A stretch of 64,000 nucleotides of DNA from Rhizoclosmatium globosum. Lineage: Eukaryota > Chytridiomycota > Chytridiomycetes > Chytridiales > Chytriomycetaceae. Below the pieces are notes generated by a model. The model searched no databases, had not been told where the DNA came from, and saw only the letters and a list, made by a program, of their open reading frames with translations. This document shows positions 11,647-21,305 of the stretch, in pieces (the first letter of the stretch is position 1; each line of letters opens with the position of its first letter). Where the stretch lies: positions 248,001 to 312,000 of the forward strand of contig MCGO01000010.1 of assembly GCA_002104985.1 (NCBI GenBank), in the 5' to 3' direction. A program made the position numbers and the translations under genes.

Positions 11647-12073
11647 TTATTCAACAGCCCCCATCCCACGCATTGGTTCAGCATGTACTTGTTCCCAATC
11701 AATTTCATCGTCTCGTTCTGCATCCAGTTCTCCAACGACAGCCCTGTACAAATCAATGTAAGCGAACCCCAAGCACTTCACATTCGCAAGGACAACTCAC
11801 ACATCCGATCCTCGAATAATATACAGCCCCAAAGGTACATCTTCGGTAACATCGGTCTTTTGAATAATCCGTTCCACAGCCTTTTTCAGAATCAGTGTAC
11901 ATGTTTGGTCAAATCCCTTCAGCTCTCTGTTCGCCAAGTTCATTAGACATTGAATTTCGTAGTGTGCAAGTTTACCCCATGATAGTTCGTCCATCGTATG
12001 TCACCACAAAGACCTGCTCTGTTTTACGAAGTCGTTAGCGCAGTTCAAGCATAGAACCTCCTAGCAGAGCCAT
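11647..12073 (-). CDS. LSM8: U6 snRNA-associated Sm-like protein LSm8
   Basis: LSm8 is the subunit that makes the nuclear LSm2-8 ring, which binds the 3' end of U6 snRNA. The exons on the minus strand are 12058-12073, 11976-12018, 11801-11926 and 11647-11743 (93 residues, close to the usual 95). The Sm1 motif is EQVFVVTYDGRTIMGELKGFDQT, broken here by intron 2, and Sm2 is LGLYIIRGSDVAVVGELD. The tail WEQVHAEPMRGM matches the LSm8-specific end. The first intron is 39 nt with a clear GCTAAC branch site. The first coding exon has only 16 nt. Confidence 0.93.
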
Positions 12074-12217
12074 CTGGGATTGTCACAGGTCCCTATTGGA
12101 GACCCTTATAGAGGCAGCGAAGGAAAGAGAACGTACGGTTGATGAACGATTGAAGGCCCTCACTCATAATTGTTGGTCCGCTGAGAATGACTTTGGTTCG
12201 AAAAACAAAGATGCAAA

Positions 12218-14181
12218 ATGCAGCAACCACACAATAACCACACTAGTGCATTCCGACCATTCCGCAAAGATTCTAGTATTATTGATCATGGTTCAGATAT
12301 AATCAAAGCATATCGCGAAAAGCCTGTGCCGGCACCTTCCTCCTTGTCATCATCCTATTTTGACAGGAACATTGAGCTTCAAACATTCAGCTCCTCGAAT
12401 AAATCACCGCATGCATCAACGCCATCAAATGGAACTGGAACGCATTCGAATTCATCGCATCACGTCCGTTATTCATTCGCAAACACATTTCAAGAACGAA
12501 AGGACGGAAGCTTCGTCACGCTGCCGAATCGGTCCAGTTCCGCTCAAAGCACGGAATCCGCACAAACAATATCTTTACCTGATCTTCAGAAAACTTCTTT
12601 GATCCCACAAAGGCCCTCACAAGTTAGTAAAGGGACGCAAGAACCGAGGATATCTGGTGTTGTTGTGAAAGAGGAGCCAGCTGAAAATGAAGAAACTTCC
12701 TTTGGAATATTTAGACTCGTTTCAAGTACAGTCGGTAGTTTATTGGGAGTTACAGTAGTTTCACCGAAAGCAGATGTTGCATCTGCAGCCGAAGGTGATT
12801 ACTCTTTGATTATTTTCTCAGAATTGACGCATTAATAATGCTTTGATTAGCTGTTTTGATTTCACCGACACCACGAAAATCCACGAAATATCGACAACCA
12901 GTTCCCACCGTCAAGCCAAAAGGACCCCGTCGACCTCGTTCAATAATTAAAAAACAAGACGAAGCATCGAATACCTTGAAAATCGTCCAAGGTCCTTTCC
13001 GAGGGGCCGAAACACGGAAACTCCCGTCACATGTTGAGATGGCTAATAGGGTGACTGAAGTGCATCTAAACACACCTGAAGACGCAATTACAGACGAAAC
13101 ATTGGAAGAAACTCCTCCACGACTTGAGTTACCTCGAGCAATTCAGAGTTTTGAAAGTATACACCAATTCCATGAAGAAACCACGTCAACATTTGGATCA
13201 GGCTCTGATTCATTTCCTCTATCAACACACACTGTAGAACGATCGAAATCAGTGTGGGATCAGTTCTATGACTTGTATGACCTGGGCTATAACGTACAAG
13301 TCATTCCTGGAGAAACTCCAATGTTTTCAGTTTCATCAGGAGATCCTCAACAACGCCCAATTCTCGTCAAAACTTCTCAAGATTTGTCTCAGGAGAAGCT
13401 AGAGACAGAGGATTCCAACTTTCTGGTTGCTGATAGAAACAGTTCAACACGTTTTGAAGAAGAAGAAACAAGTTCATCAAAACGAGCCTCAAATAATTTC
13501 AAATTAGCTACTACTGAGGCTCAAATAGCAAGGACGACAGTATTCCATCCAGACGAAACAGTAATCAACGTAAATACTCTAACTTCCACGCTTCACCGTC
13601 CCTCCAAAATGCCATCAATCCACCAATCCAAGCTCTTCCAAACGTCCATCGTCCTCCTTTTCCTACACGGAATCGAAGCAATCCTCTCTCTCACAAGCGT
13701 GTCAGACTACGAATCCGCATTTGCATCCAACAACACACTCCACGGAACAGACAACGCGCTCCTTCCAATCGATCCATTTGTTGGAAGTCCTGGCATCCCG
13801 AAGCCGACTGATCCGTCGCTTCAGAACACGCAAACGACAACCGCGGCTGTGTTGGCAGGACTGGCGCTCGTGTTTTTGTTGATGCAGATTATCACAACGC
13901 GATCGCGTTCAGGAGAGACGAACAGGAAGTTTATTGGGGCGTGGGTTGTAGGTGGAATCGTAGCGGGCTTTGCGAGTGTGGTTGTGTCAGGGATGGTGGC
14001 GTTTGGGAATGAAGATGGAACCGATATGCGTTCACGGTCGTGTAGGTGGAGTGGAGATGGGTTTGGGGTGGTGTGTAAAAAAATTGAGGCGTTGGTGGCG
14101 TTTGGGATGATTGCGGGGTTGGGATGGATGATGGGTGCTGTGCTTGGGTTTTTGGTGCTTTGGGGTGTATGGAAGCTGTAA
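12218..14181 (+). CDS. Unrecognised protein: disordered N-terminal half plus multi-pass membrane C-terminus
   Basis: The exons are 12218-12794 and 12851-14181 (635 residues from the Met at 12218; further 5' exons are possible). Roughly the first 450 residues are Ser/Thr/Glu-rich with Pro/Arg/Lys clusters. From the codon at 13611 the character changes. The segments SIVLLFLHGIEAILSL, TTTAAVLAGLALVFLLM, FIGAWVVGGIVAGFASVVVSG and IAGLGWMMGAVLGFLVLWG form four likely membrane helices. The Met at 13611 could also start a separate membrane protein in the same frame, but no stop separates the halves. No family was recognised. Confidence 0.55.
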
Positions 14182-14384
14182 ATAAGTTATAATTAATTAT
14201 GTGATGTAAGGCGCGTGGAAATGACCTTGTTTTTTGAGTTCAAAACAATGGGGTGAAGCTTCTTTCTGTTCTTTTTTTGGAATCAAACAACAGTTGCCAC
14301 CCCGGAACCTGCGGCAAGTGATCGCGGCATCAAATTGACTGGAATCTTTACTATTACTCTATTCTGCAAAGTAACTATTGAACT

Positions 14385-15228
14385 ATGGGCCAACTCCTGT
14401 CTACCGCAGAAGTGCCACACGAAAAGGATGAAGCTGAGCTCAAAGATGAGACTCACTGTAAGGCTCCAAGCTACTTTAATATATATCGTCTAAAAATGAC
14501 GGTTCGACAGTTACCTTGAACGAAATTAAGAGATTGAAGCAAGAGTTTCAAAAGCAAGCGAACCCCGACTTTACCATATCCAAAGAACAATTTAAAAGCG
14601 TAACCAATCGTCTTTGATCTGTTGAAGAAGTGTAACTCTTCGCTTAGACATTAACGAAACATGTCCATTGTTGGTCAGTTGGGGCACAGTACATTTTCTT
14701 GGAGCGACTATTCGATGCGTTCGACACGGACCGAAATAAGTCAATAGACTTCAGAGAGTTTATTCAGGGACTGAGTGTGTTCATGAAGGGAAGTGCGGAA
14801 GAGAAAATGGAATGTAAGACAGCACCCAGAATTTCGTATGTATTAATCAACAAGTTTGAAATAAGTATCGTTCAGATTATACGATATTGATCACAGTGGA
14901 TCGATTGAGCCAAAAGAATTGATCAACATTATGGGTAAAATGGTAAGCAACATTGAAGACAAGGGTATAGTGGTCACTAACTGTACATATGGCTTCAAGT
15001 ACTCTGAATTCTATCACGAAGATCAGACACAGAAAATCAAGCAGGCGGTTGAGCAAATATTTGCTGATTTGGATATTAATGGCGATGGATCCTTGGTAAC
15101 TTTTCGTGACTCTGTAATACAATACTAAGCATCCATACTAGTCTTTACACGAGTATAAACTGATGGCCTTGAAGGAACCTATGCTGATTGATTTCCTTGA
15201 GCAGTTCTTGATTGTCACACCGGAATGA
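14385..15228 (+). CDS. Calaxin/EFCAB1-like EF-hand protein
   Basis: Calaxin is a calcium sensor that regulates outer dynein arms in cilia and flagella. The exons are 14385-14457, 14511-14599, 14648-14835, 14876-14942, 15000-15095 and 15142-15228 (199 residues; human calaxin has about 211). The EF-hand loops are DTDRNKSIDFRE, DIDHSGSIEPKE and DLDINGDGSLSL. The block FIQGLSVFMKGSAEEKM lines up with the calaxin signature GLSLFLRGSLEEKM. The N-terminus MGQLLST could be N-myristoylated, which calaxin itself lacks, so a related neuronal-calcium-sensor type is not excluded. The introns are short (40-57 nt) and carry CTAAC- or CTAAG-like branch sites. The retrotransposon begins 67 bp after the stop codon. 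Confidence 0.75.
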
Positions 15229-15295
15229 GTACATACAGTAAACAGATTTTAGTTTCTTTACTTTTATCGTTTCTTTCTCTTCTTTCTACATTTGG

Positions 15296-15451
15296 TTTTT
15301 GGAAGAAACGAAGTGAAACGTGTTTCTAAGGAAATGTGGAAGTGAATGAATAGATAGTTGTTCTTAACTTCTTTTCAAAAATGTCAAGCAGCGGAACCGC
15401 AGAGCGCGACGACAAGGTCGCACATCAAACTCGAGCCGCTGATCAGAAGAA
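15296..15451 (+). repeat. Split direct repeat A1 of the retrotransposon (left end)
   Basis: This 156-bp repeat is identical to A2 (20441-20596) except for one base (A at 15422, G at 20567). It includes the leader and the first 24 codons of ORF1 (ATG at 15381). The flank before it reads CTACATTTGG. Confidence 0.92.
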
Positions 15452-17126
15452 GAAGCCAATTCAAGAACGACTCCTTGGGAAAGTGCAGGCTGAGATTCCA
15501 GCAGGACCGCTCATGATCGCACCAAACCCACTCAACATTGTGTCCCTTGAACCAGCCGATGGAGACGACCTCCTTATCCCAGCGAAACGAAGCGCATCAG
15601 ATGAAATCATGATGCCTAGTTTGCCCTCAAAGATGCGGCTCTCAAATGAAACTGTATCTGCGCCACCTCCTCAACAACCTCCTCCTCAACTACCCCCTCG
15701 CATCAACAATCTGCCTCAATGGTTTACAAATGGAGTCGCAATGCAGTATCCAACAGTTAGCCACGATGACTGGCGTATGATCATGAACGAATGCCTTCGA
15801 CTTCGCAGCCTCACCAATAGCTTTGGAGGCGCAAACATCAACATTGACGCACCTGATCGCGAATCAACACTTGTCGGCCTTGTACTTTCCGAAGCCATTC
15901 AGAAACTCCAACGGTTTGTTGTATCGCAGCCACCACCAACTGTCCTCGCTACAACTTCGAATGTCCAACAAATCGAACACGACCCTCAATCAGACACCTT
16001 TGTACGCGTGAATGCTTCATCAATTACTGTCTTGAAGCAACTGGTTCCTCTCATCAAGCCAGAAACCTTTGTACCTCTTCGTTTCAAAAGTGACCTTGGA
16101 GTCCATCCATCATGGGCTTCGCGCAAAAGTGTAGCAACAGGAAAGTGGCAGGAGATTAAGGATGCGGTGCATGTGTGGCCAGCTCTGAATGAGCGCTTGG
16201 GAAGTTCAACCTCTTATGGATCAGATACATTGATTGCGATCTCTCCACTCACAAAAGCAGTGGATTTCCCCCTTCAACTTGTTTACTTACTATCCACCCA
16301 TGTTACTCCACTTGAATTCCTTACTGAAACTAGCCATTTGGACAAAATCAGCGAACTTCGATCCAAAGTCAAGGACTTCCCCAATATCGACGATGCCGTA
16401 AAGTCATACCTCCAACGTGACAAACGTCCCTTTACTATTACAACGCTACAGCAGTTTATCAGTGGGATGGAGAAAATGAAAGAGATCCTGGCGGTAGTTC
16501 TTTGGGATGACTATGGAGAAATCTGTTCCCCTGATATTGACTCCTACCTCCACCAAATTCACAAATGGTTCGAACACAACCCTAGTCTGCATCAGAAGGA
16601 TCAATTCTCGAACTTCATTCTATTCCATATGGAACATGCAAATATCTGTGCCGCGAAGAATCGGAAGCTATCGGAAGTAACTGAAGACCGTGCAGCCCTT
16701 CTATATCAGTACTTGCCCCACATCAATACATCTGAAGCAGTCCGTCATGTCAACTTTGCAAACTGGCAACACAAATATCCAATTCCAAATCCTCCAAATC
16801 CAAACCCACCAAACCCAAACCCAAACCATATCCCTGACCCTAACACCCAATCCAAATATTCGACCGTTCGTCCAAAGAGTACAAACGCAACTGTTTATCA
16901 ACGTCTGGGAAACAACAACGAACGTGCGATGCTATTCAAATCAATGCCATCATTTGACGATAACGGGATGTCCAAAGTTCTTTGCTTCAGTTTCAATTAT
17001 ACCAAAGCCTGCAAACAAGGATCAAACTGTCGTTTCCTTCACTGTTGCCATCCTTGTGTCAGAGACAGAGGAATCAAGGCTTTCCATGCTGCAAATATTG
17101 AACATCCAAATGAGTTCTTTCAATAA
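15381..17126 (+). CDS. Retrotransposon ORF1: Gag-like protein with a C-terminal CCCH zinc finger
   Basis: The protein has 581 residues and one exon. The N-terminal third is disordered and Pro-rich. The middle is largely helical without a recognised motif, as is usual for Gag proteins of this order. A Pro-Asn repeat follows at about 16781-16850. Near the C-terminus the spacing C-x8-C-x5-C-x3-H occurs in CFSFNYTKACKQGSNCRFLH, a CCCH zinc finger likely to bind RNA. The start codon lies inside repeat A1. The last 17 nt overlap the start of ORF2 (ATG at 17110) in a different frame. Confidence 0.8.
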   Translation: MSSSGTAERDDKVAHQTRAADQKKKPIQERLLGKVQAEIPAGPLMIAPNPLNIVSLEPADGDDLLIPAKRSASDEIMMPSLPSKMRLSNETVSAPPPQQPPPQLPPRINNLPQWFTNGVAMQYPTVSHDDWRMIMNECLRLRSLTNSFGGANINIDAPDRESTLVGLVLSEAIQKLQRFVVSQPPPTVLATTSNVQQIEHDPQSDTFVRVNASSITVLKQLVPLIKPETFVPLRFKSDLGVHPSWASRKSVATGKWQEIKDAVHVWPALNERLGSSTSYGSDTLIAISPLTKAVDFPLQLVYLLSTHVTPLEFLTETSHLDKISELRSKVKDFPNIDDAVKSYLQRDKRPFTITTLQQFISGMEKMKEILAVVLWDDYGEICSPDIDSYLHQIHKWFEHNPSLHQKDQFSNFILFHMEHANICAAKNRKLSEVTEDRAALLYQYLPHINTSEAVRHVNFANWQHKYPIPNPPNPNPPNPNPNHIPDPNTQSKYSTVRPKSTNATVYQRLGNNNERAMLFKSMPSFDDNGMSKVLCFSFNYTKACKQGSNCRFLHCCHPCVRDRGIKAFHAANIEHPNEFFQ

Positions 17127-19115
17127 AGCGATTGGTGAAGACGCGTTACAATATCTTGACCCAATTCTATTGCAATCTAAACCAACCAATCAACATTTGC
17201 CCAACCTTCTGTCCCCAACCATTCTTAAGATCCCAAAATATCTTGAACCACATCTTGAGGAACCAAAAAATATCTGGACTATTGAGCAACTTAATGCAAA
17301 CTGCAAGAAAATGTTCCCAAGATGGAGCCGAGGGCTAATTCAAACCCCAAACAAAGCTATCTGCCACCCGGCAGCAGAATCAACAATATATCAAAAGCCT
17401 ATTATAATTCCAAACACGTCTGCACCAAATTATTGGAAAATTATGACAGAGCTTTCCAGGTTTCCTGGATTCTCTCCAAGAACGCCAATAAATATCCCAA
17501 GATTTGCCGAATGTATGAAAACACACCCAAACCAATGTTTTGTACAATCTGTCATCTATTCCTTGTGTCACGGATTCCCTGCTGGAGACGGAGATCTGGA
17601 AAGACCAAAGCAACCAAGAATCCGCCAACAACATCCACTTACAGAAGATGATATGGCAATTGTAAGAAAGAATCGTGACAAAGAAGTGACAGCTGGCAGA
17701 CTGACTCAACTTACACATATTCCAAATTATTGCTCCACTGTTTCACTATTTGTGGACCGCAAAAAGACAAAACCACGTCTCATACATGATTTGTCCTTCC
17801 CAAGAGGTGACTCACCAAATGATCATGTGTCAGACAATGAAGTACATGTCCGATATGATACCATACAAGACTATATACCAACAATGCGAAAAGCACAAAC
17901 CCAATGCCCAAATGGATATGTTGCAGTACAGTGGAAAACAGATGTCCGGGGAGCTTTTCGTCTTATTCCCAACCACCCAATCAATTCATCCCTCCAAATT
18001 CAGCTTATTGATAGAATCCCTTATGCAGATCGTTCAAAATCTTTTGGAGGGCGTGAAGGACCTCATGACTGGACTTCAGTTGCTCACCTTTTGGCGTGGT
18101 ATGCAATTCAACATCTATCCCTGAATGTCTATGTGATGATGGATGATTTCTGGGGAACTTGCTATCAAGCACACGCTGACTTTGAAAAAGGAATGAAACC
18201 AAATGAGATGAACAAAATGAAAGATTTTCTCCACTCTCTTGGAATTGAGACAAGTGACGAGAAAGATGTATGGGGACAAAAAATTACAATTGTTGGCTTC
18301 GAAGTTGACATCCAAAACCAAACTATCTCACTTGACCCAAAGAAAATCAGTGAAATGCTTGTGTATCTCAAAAACTGGATAGACAATCCCCGACCACAAT
18401 ACCGACAACACTATGATGAACTTACAGGAAGCCTAAATTGGATCTGTAACGTCTACTTCTACACAAAGCCATTTATGAGTCCAATTTATAGTCAGACTGC
18501 TGGTCAATCACGGCATTCAGCAATCTGCCCAAATGAGCAGACTATTAATGCCTTAAGTTGGATCCATGATTACATCAAAACAGCTCCGCCACAAAGATTT
18601 CTCAACCTTGAAGCTTGGACAATCAATCAAGCAGATCTTCATGTATATGCTGATGCAACTCCATCTGGTTTTGGTATTTGGATCAGTGAATGGAATGAAG
18701 GCTGGTGGTTTCAACATTACAAACCATTTACATTTCTTGACAACACCCCCTTATTATCCATAATGTAGAGTTATATGCTCAACTTGTAGCTCTCTATATC
18801 ATATCCCATCGAATCACAAACATCAAAGTACTCCAGTTTACAGATAATCAACCTACATTTGAAAACTTGGATTCCCTTCATTCAACAAACCCTTTCAATC
18901 AAACTATTTTGCAAACTATTGTCACCATTGAAATCAAATCAAATATCTCACTCCGACCACAGTGGCTCTGTTCAGAAAAGAATTACATCACTGATTGTTT
19001 ATCCCGAAACAAAATCCAGGATATGCAGAAAGAATTTCCATTTGCCAAGTTCAGAGAACTTGAATATTGCAACTTACCAGAATTGAAGTCATATGAGAAT
19101 GTCTTTTCCAAATAA
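17110..19115 (+). CDS. Retrotransposon ORF2: reverse transcriptase and RNase H, with a frame break
   Basis: The RT shows the DIRS-order motifs RLIHDLSFPRGDSPND, WKTDVRGAFRLIP (motif A aspartate) and VYVMMDDFWG (motif C, MMDDF in place of the common YxDD). RNase H begins with HVYADATPSGFGIW and should run on through a conserved ELYAQ block. That block is in the -1 frame. The first frame ends at 18768, while the continuing frame is open to 19115. The switch fits the loss of one C in the run of five C at about 18747-18751. It could be real decay, a sequence error or, less likely, programmed slippage. The starting Met at 17110 overlaps ORF1. Confidence 0.85.
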
Positions 19116-19126
19116 ATCCTTTCTTC

Positions 19127-20182
19127 ATGAGTGACTGGTTCGATATCCATGAAACTGTACCCACCTGGCCAAACCACCACCGCAAACCCATTCGCGCATT
19201 CTCCTCCACAGAACTCAAAGATGCTACGCAGCATCTTATTAGAAGCTCTTCTGAAACCTCGACCAACAAAGGCCATCAAAATGCATGGAGCCTTTGGATC
19301 TTGTTCTGCAACCTTCACCCAGCACTGGTTTCCAATGACCTCCCCGACAATGCTTTGAAGGTTGCACAGTTTGCAACATGGATTACGTCGCAAGGTTACA
19401 AACCTGGAACAGTGGATCAGTATGTCGCAGGCATTGGAGCAGTCTACACTGAACTCGGATATACAAACTGGATAACCATCCGATTGCACCCGTCTTTGAA
19501 AAAGGTTCTAAAAGGCGGTCAAAAAGAATGGAACCGAAACCCAGCGAATGTATTGATTAAGCACAAGGATGTCCTGACGTTCTCAGAATTCTGTCGCCTT
19601 CTACAAACATGGGATCCGACAGATTGCCTGCATGACAACCTACTATTTCAGTCAATTTTAGTCTTTGGATTTGTGGCTCTTCATCGTCTGGCAGAGCTTG
19701 TTGATTCTGACATCTTGGAAGAAGCTCATCAAAACCGAAGCCACAGGATTCTTCTTTCGTCCATCTACTACAACAACCCAACCCAACCATCCTTCATTGA
19801 ATACTTCTTACCATATCACAAAGCCGATCCTCTATCCAAAGGTACAACTGGTCGCATTGTCTCAATGACTTTGTGGAACAACGCCAATCCTATTCCATTA
19901 CTCATGGCATACTTCACATCTCGAATTCAGTTACAAAACAGTCCATATTTATTCGTGACTTCAAACAATGTTATTCCAACACGAAAGTGGTTCATGACAC
20001 GACTTCACCAACGAACTCGTACTAACTTGGGAAGCAAATCCCTTCGAGCAGGAGGAGCAACAAATTGGGCACTGCAAGGAAAATCTGCCCGTGAAATACA
20101 AAATCTCGGAAGATGGTCCACTGATACCTGGAAAGTCTACATCACTAAGTGGACAGCCTTGCAACGTGCCCTAAATCAATAA
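19127..20182 (+). CDS. Retrotransposon tyrosine recombinase (YR)
   Basis: This 351-residue recombinase would insert the circular DNA form of the element. An N-terminal SAM-like core-binding region covers about residues 30-150. The catalytic domain carries Arg187 (FVALHRLAEL), the box II segment KSLR307AGGAT, Trp330 in NLGRW, and Tyr338 in WKVYITKW. Box II has Lys304 where HxxR would have His. The RAGGAT and LGRW blocks are typical of DIRS/Ngaro and Crypton recombinases. The frame is intact. It begins 12 bp after the stop of the RNase H frame, so expression may need reinitiation or its own start. Confidence 0.88.
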   Translation: MSDWFDIHETVPTWPNHHRKPIRAFSSTELKDATQHLIRSSSETSTNKGHQNAWSLWILFCNLHPALVSNDLPDNALKVAQFATWITSQGYKPGTVDQYVAGIGAVYTELGYTNWITIRLHPSLKKVLKGGQKEWNRNPANVLIKHKDVLTFSEFCRLLQTWDPTDCLHDNLLFQSILVFGFVALHRLAELVDSDILEEAHQNRSHRILLSSIYYNNPTQPSFIEYFLPYHKADPLSKGTTGRIVSMTLWNNANPIPLLMAYFTSRIQLQNSPYLFVTSNNVIPTRKWFMTRLHQRTRTNLGSKSLRAGGATNWALQGKSAREIQNLGRWSTDTWKVYITKWTALQRALNQ

Positions 20183-20268
20183 AAGAATATATCAAACAAT
20201 CAAATAAACAAACAACCAAACAATCCACACCAAACCAAACCAAAACATTGATTCACTAGGCGGTAGGC

Positions 20269-20443
20269 AAACTTGGACCAAGCGAATCCATCAATCGCCC
20301 AATGCGCCAAACAAAACATACGAGACATACAACCCATTCAAACATGCTCGTATGTACCAATCAAAAACCGTCTATAATTGAATTGATTTATTACAATAAA
20401 CACTTTAAAAACATACAACTGAGATGGTTGGAGCTGAACATTT
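20269..20443 (+). repeat. Split direct repeat B1
   Basis: This 175-bp repeat appears identical to B2 (20677-20851). It starts AAACTTGGACCAAGCG and ends GAGCTGAACATTT. Its last three bases are shared with the first three of A2. Confidence 0.92.
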
Positions 20444-20596
20444 TTGGAAGAAACGAAGTGAAACGTGTTTCTAAGGAAATGTGGAAGTGAATGAATAGAT
20501 AGTTGTTCTTAACTTCTTTTCAAAAATGTCAAGCAGCGGAACCGCAGAGCGCGACGACAAGGTCGCGCATCAAACTCGAGCCGCTGATCAGAAGAA
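20441..20596 (+). repeat. Split direct repeat A2
   Basis: This 156-bp copy of A1 carries a truncated copy of the ORF1 start (ATG at 20526) that runs into a stop in the A2-B2 spacer. It sits directly on B1, forming the internal B-A junction expected for circle-based integration. Confidence 0.92.
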
Positions 20597-20676
20597 CCCA
20601 CCCACCAAACCCCTTCTAACTCCAAATAACATATTTCTGTACCTTTTCCCACTGGGTTTTTAATGGCAGATAATGT

Positions 20677-20851
20677 AAACTTGGACCAAGCGAATCCATC
20701 AATCGCCCAATGCGCCAAACAAAACATACGAGACATACAACCCATTCAAACATGCTCGTATGTACCAATCAAAAACCGTCTATAATTGAATTGATTTATT
20801 ACAATAAACACTTTAAAAACATACAACTGAGATGGTTGGAGCTGAACATTT
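20677..20851 (+). repeat. Split direct repeat B2 (right end of the retrotransposon)
   Basis: Right terminal copy of the 175-bp B repeat. The flank after it reads GCTCTTTTTTCTAGC and leads within 32 bp to the TOM7 start codon. An 80-bp spacer (20597-20676) separates A2 from B2. Confidence 0.92.
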
Positions 20852-20883
20852 GCTCTTTTTTCTAGCAACCAACCACCTACCAA

Positions 20884-21093
20884 ATGGCCATCAGTGAGGA
20901 GACAAGAGACAGAATCACCAAGTTCTTCGGATTCGCGAAGAAGGCTCTCCACGTTGCTTTTATTCCACTTGTTCTTTACATTGGTTTGTCCTAGTAGTTT
21001 GTGTGTTGTTAGCGGCTAACAGTGTCCTCAGGATTCACCTCCAGCTCACCCCGCCCATCATTCTTGCGATTGATCTCGCCATTGGCTGCTTAA
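20884..21093 (+). CDS. TOM7: Mitochondrial import receptor subunit Tom7
   Basis: Tom7 is a small tail-anchored subunit of the outer-membrane TOM complex that modulates its assembly. The exons are 20884-20983 and 21032-21093 (53 residues; known Tom7 proteins have 55-60). The membrane segment is FIPLVLYIGF and the C-terminal RPSFLRLISPL matches the yeast NRPNFLNLLSPL pattern. The 48-nt intron carries a GGCTAAC branch site. The retrotransposon ends 32 bp upstream, so the promoter or 5' UTR must lie largely inside the element's right repeat or have been displaced. Confidence 0.92.
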
Positions 21094-21305
21094 GTGACAG
21101 AGGGATTGCATTAGATATTGGGGTACTGGAGGCAGGAGTTGGGGGAAGATTTGAATGGATTTGAGCATACTCTGGCAGCAGCACCGGCCTCTCTTTATCA
21201 ATCAATAAAACAAAGTGTATTTCAGATTCCGATCGCATTAATAGAGAAGCTGTTGAATGGGAGACATCCCAGCTGAGCTTTTTCTTTTTGGGAAGGAATG
21301 CACCA

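Larger units (their letters stand above)
15296..20851 (+). mobile_element. Ngaro/PAT-type tyrosine-recombinase retrotransposon, nearly intact
   Basis: The element encodes a Gag-like protein, reverse transcriptase/RNase H and a tyrosine recombinase, and has no DDE integrase. Its ends form split direct repeats in the order A1 (15296-15451), genes, B1 (20269-20443), A2 (20441-20596), B2 (20677-20851). This arrangement is known from Ngaro, PAT and related DIRS-order elements, where recombinase joins B to A in a circular intermediate. B1 and A2 share the three bases TTT, the likely recombination core. No methyltransferase frame is present, which argues against classical DIRS1. The A copies differ at one base and the B copies appear identical, so the insertion is recent. 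One defect is seen: a frame break in RNase H near 18747. Confidence 0.9.

Noticed and set aside
13611..14181. A separate small membrane protein starting at the Met at 13611
   Set aside because: No stop or splice signal divides it from the upstream frame, so it was kept as one gene; the alternative is noted there.
18740..18775. Programmed -1 frameshift signal in the retrotransposon
   Set aside because: The bases do not fit X-XXY-YYZ in the zero frame and no downstream pseudoknot was evident; a one-base loss is simpler.
15296..20851. Classical DIRS1 or LTR retrotransposon
   Set aside because: There are split direct repeats rather than inverted or long terminal repeats, a tyrosine recombinase in place of DDE integrase, and no methyltransferase frame.
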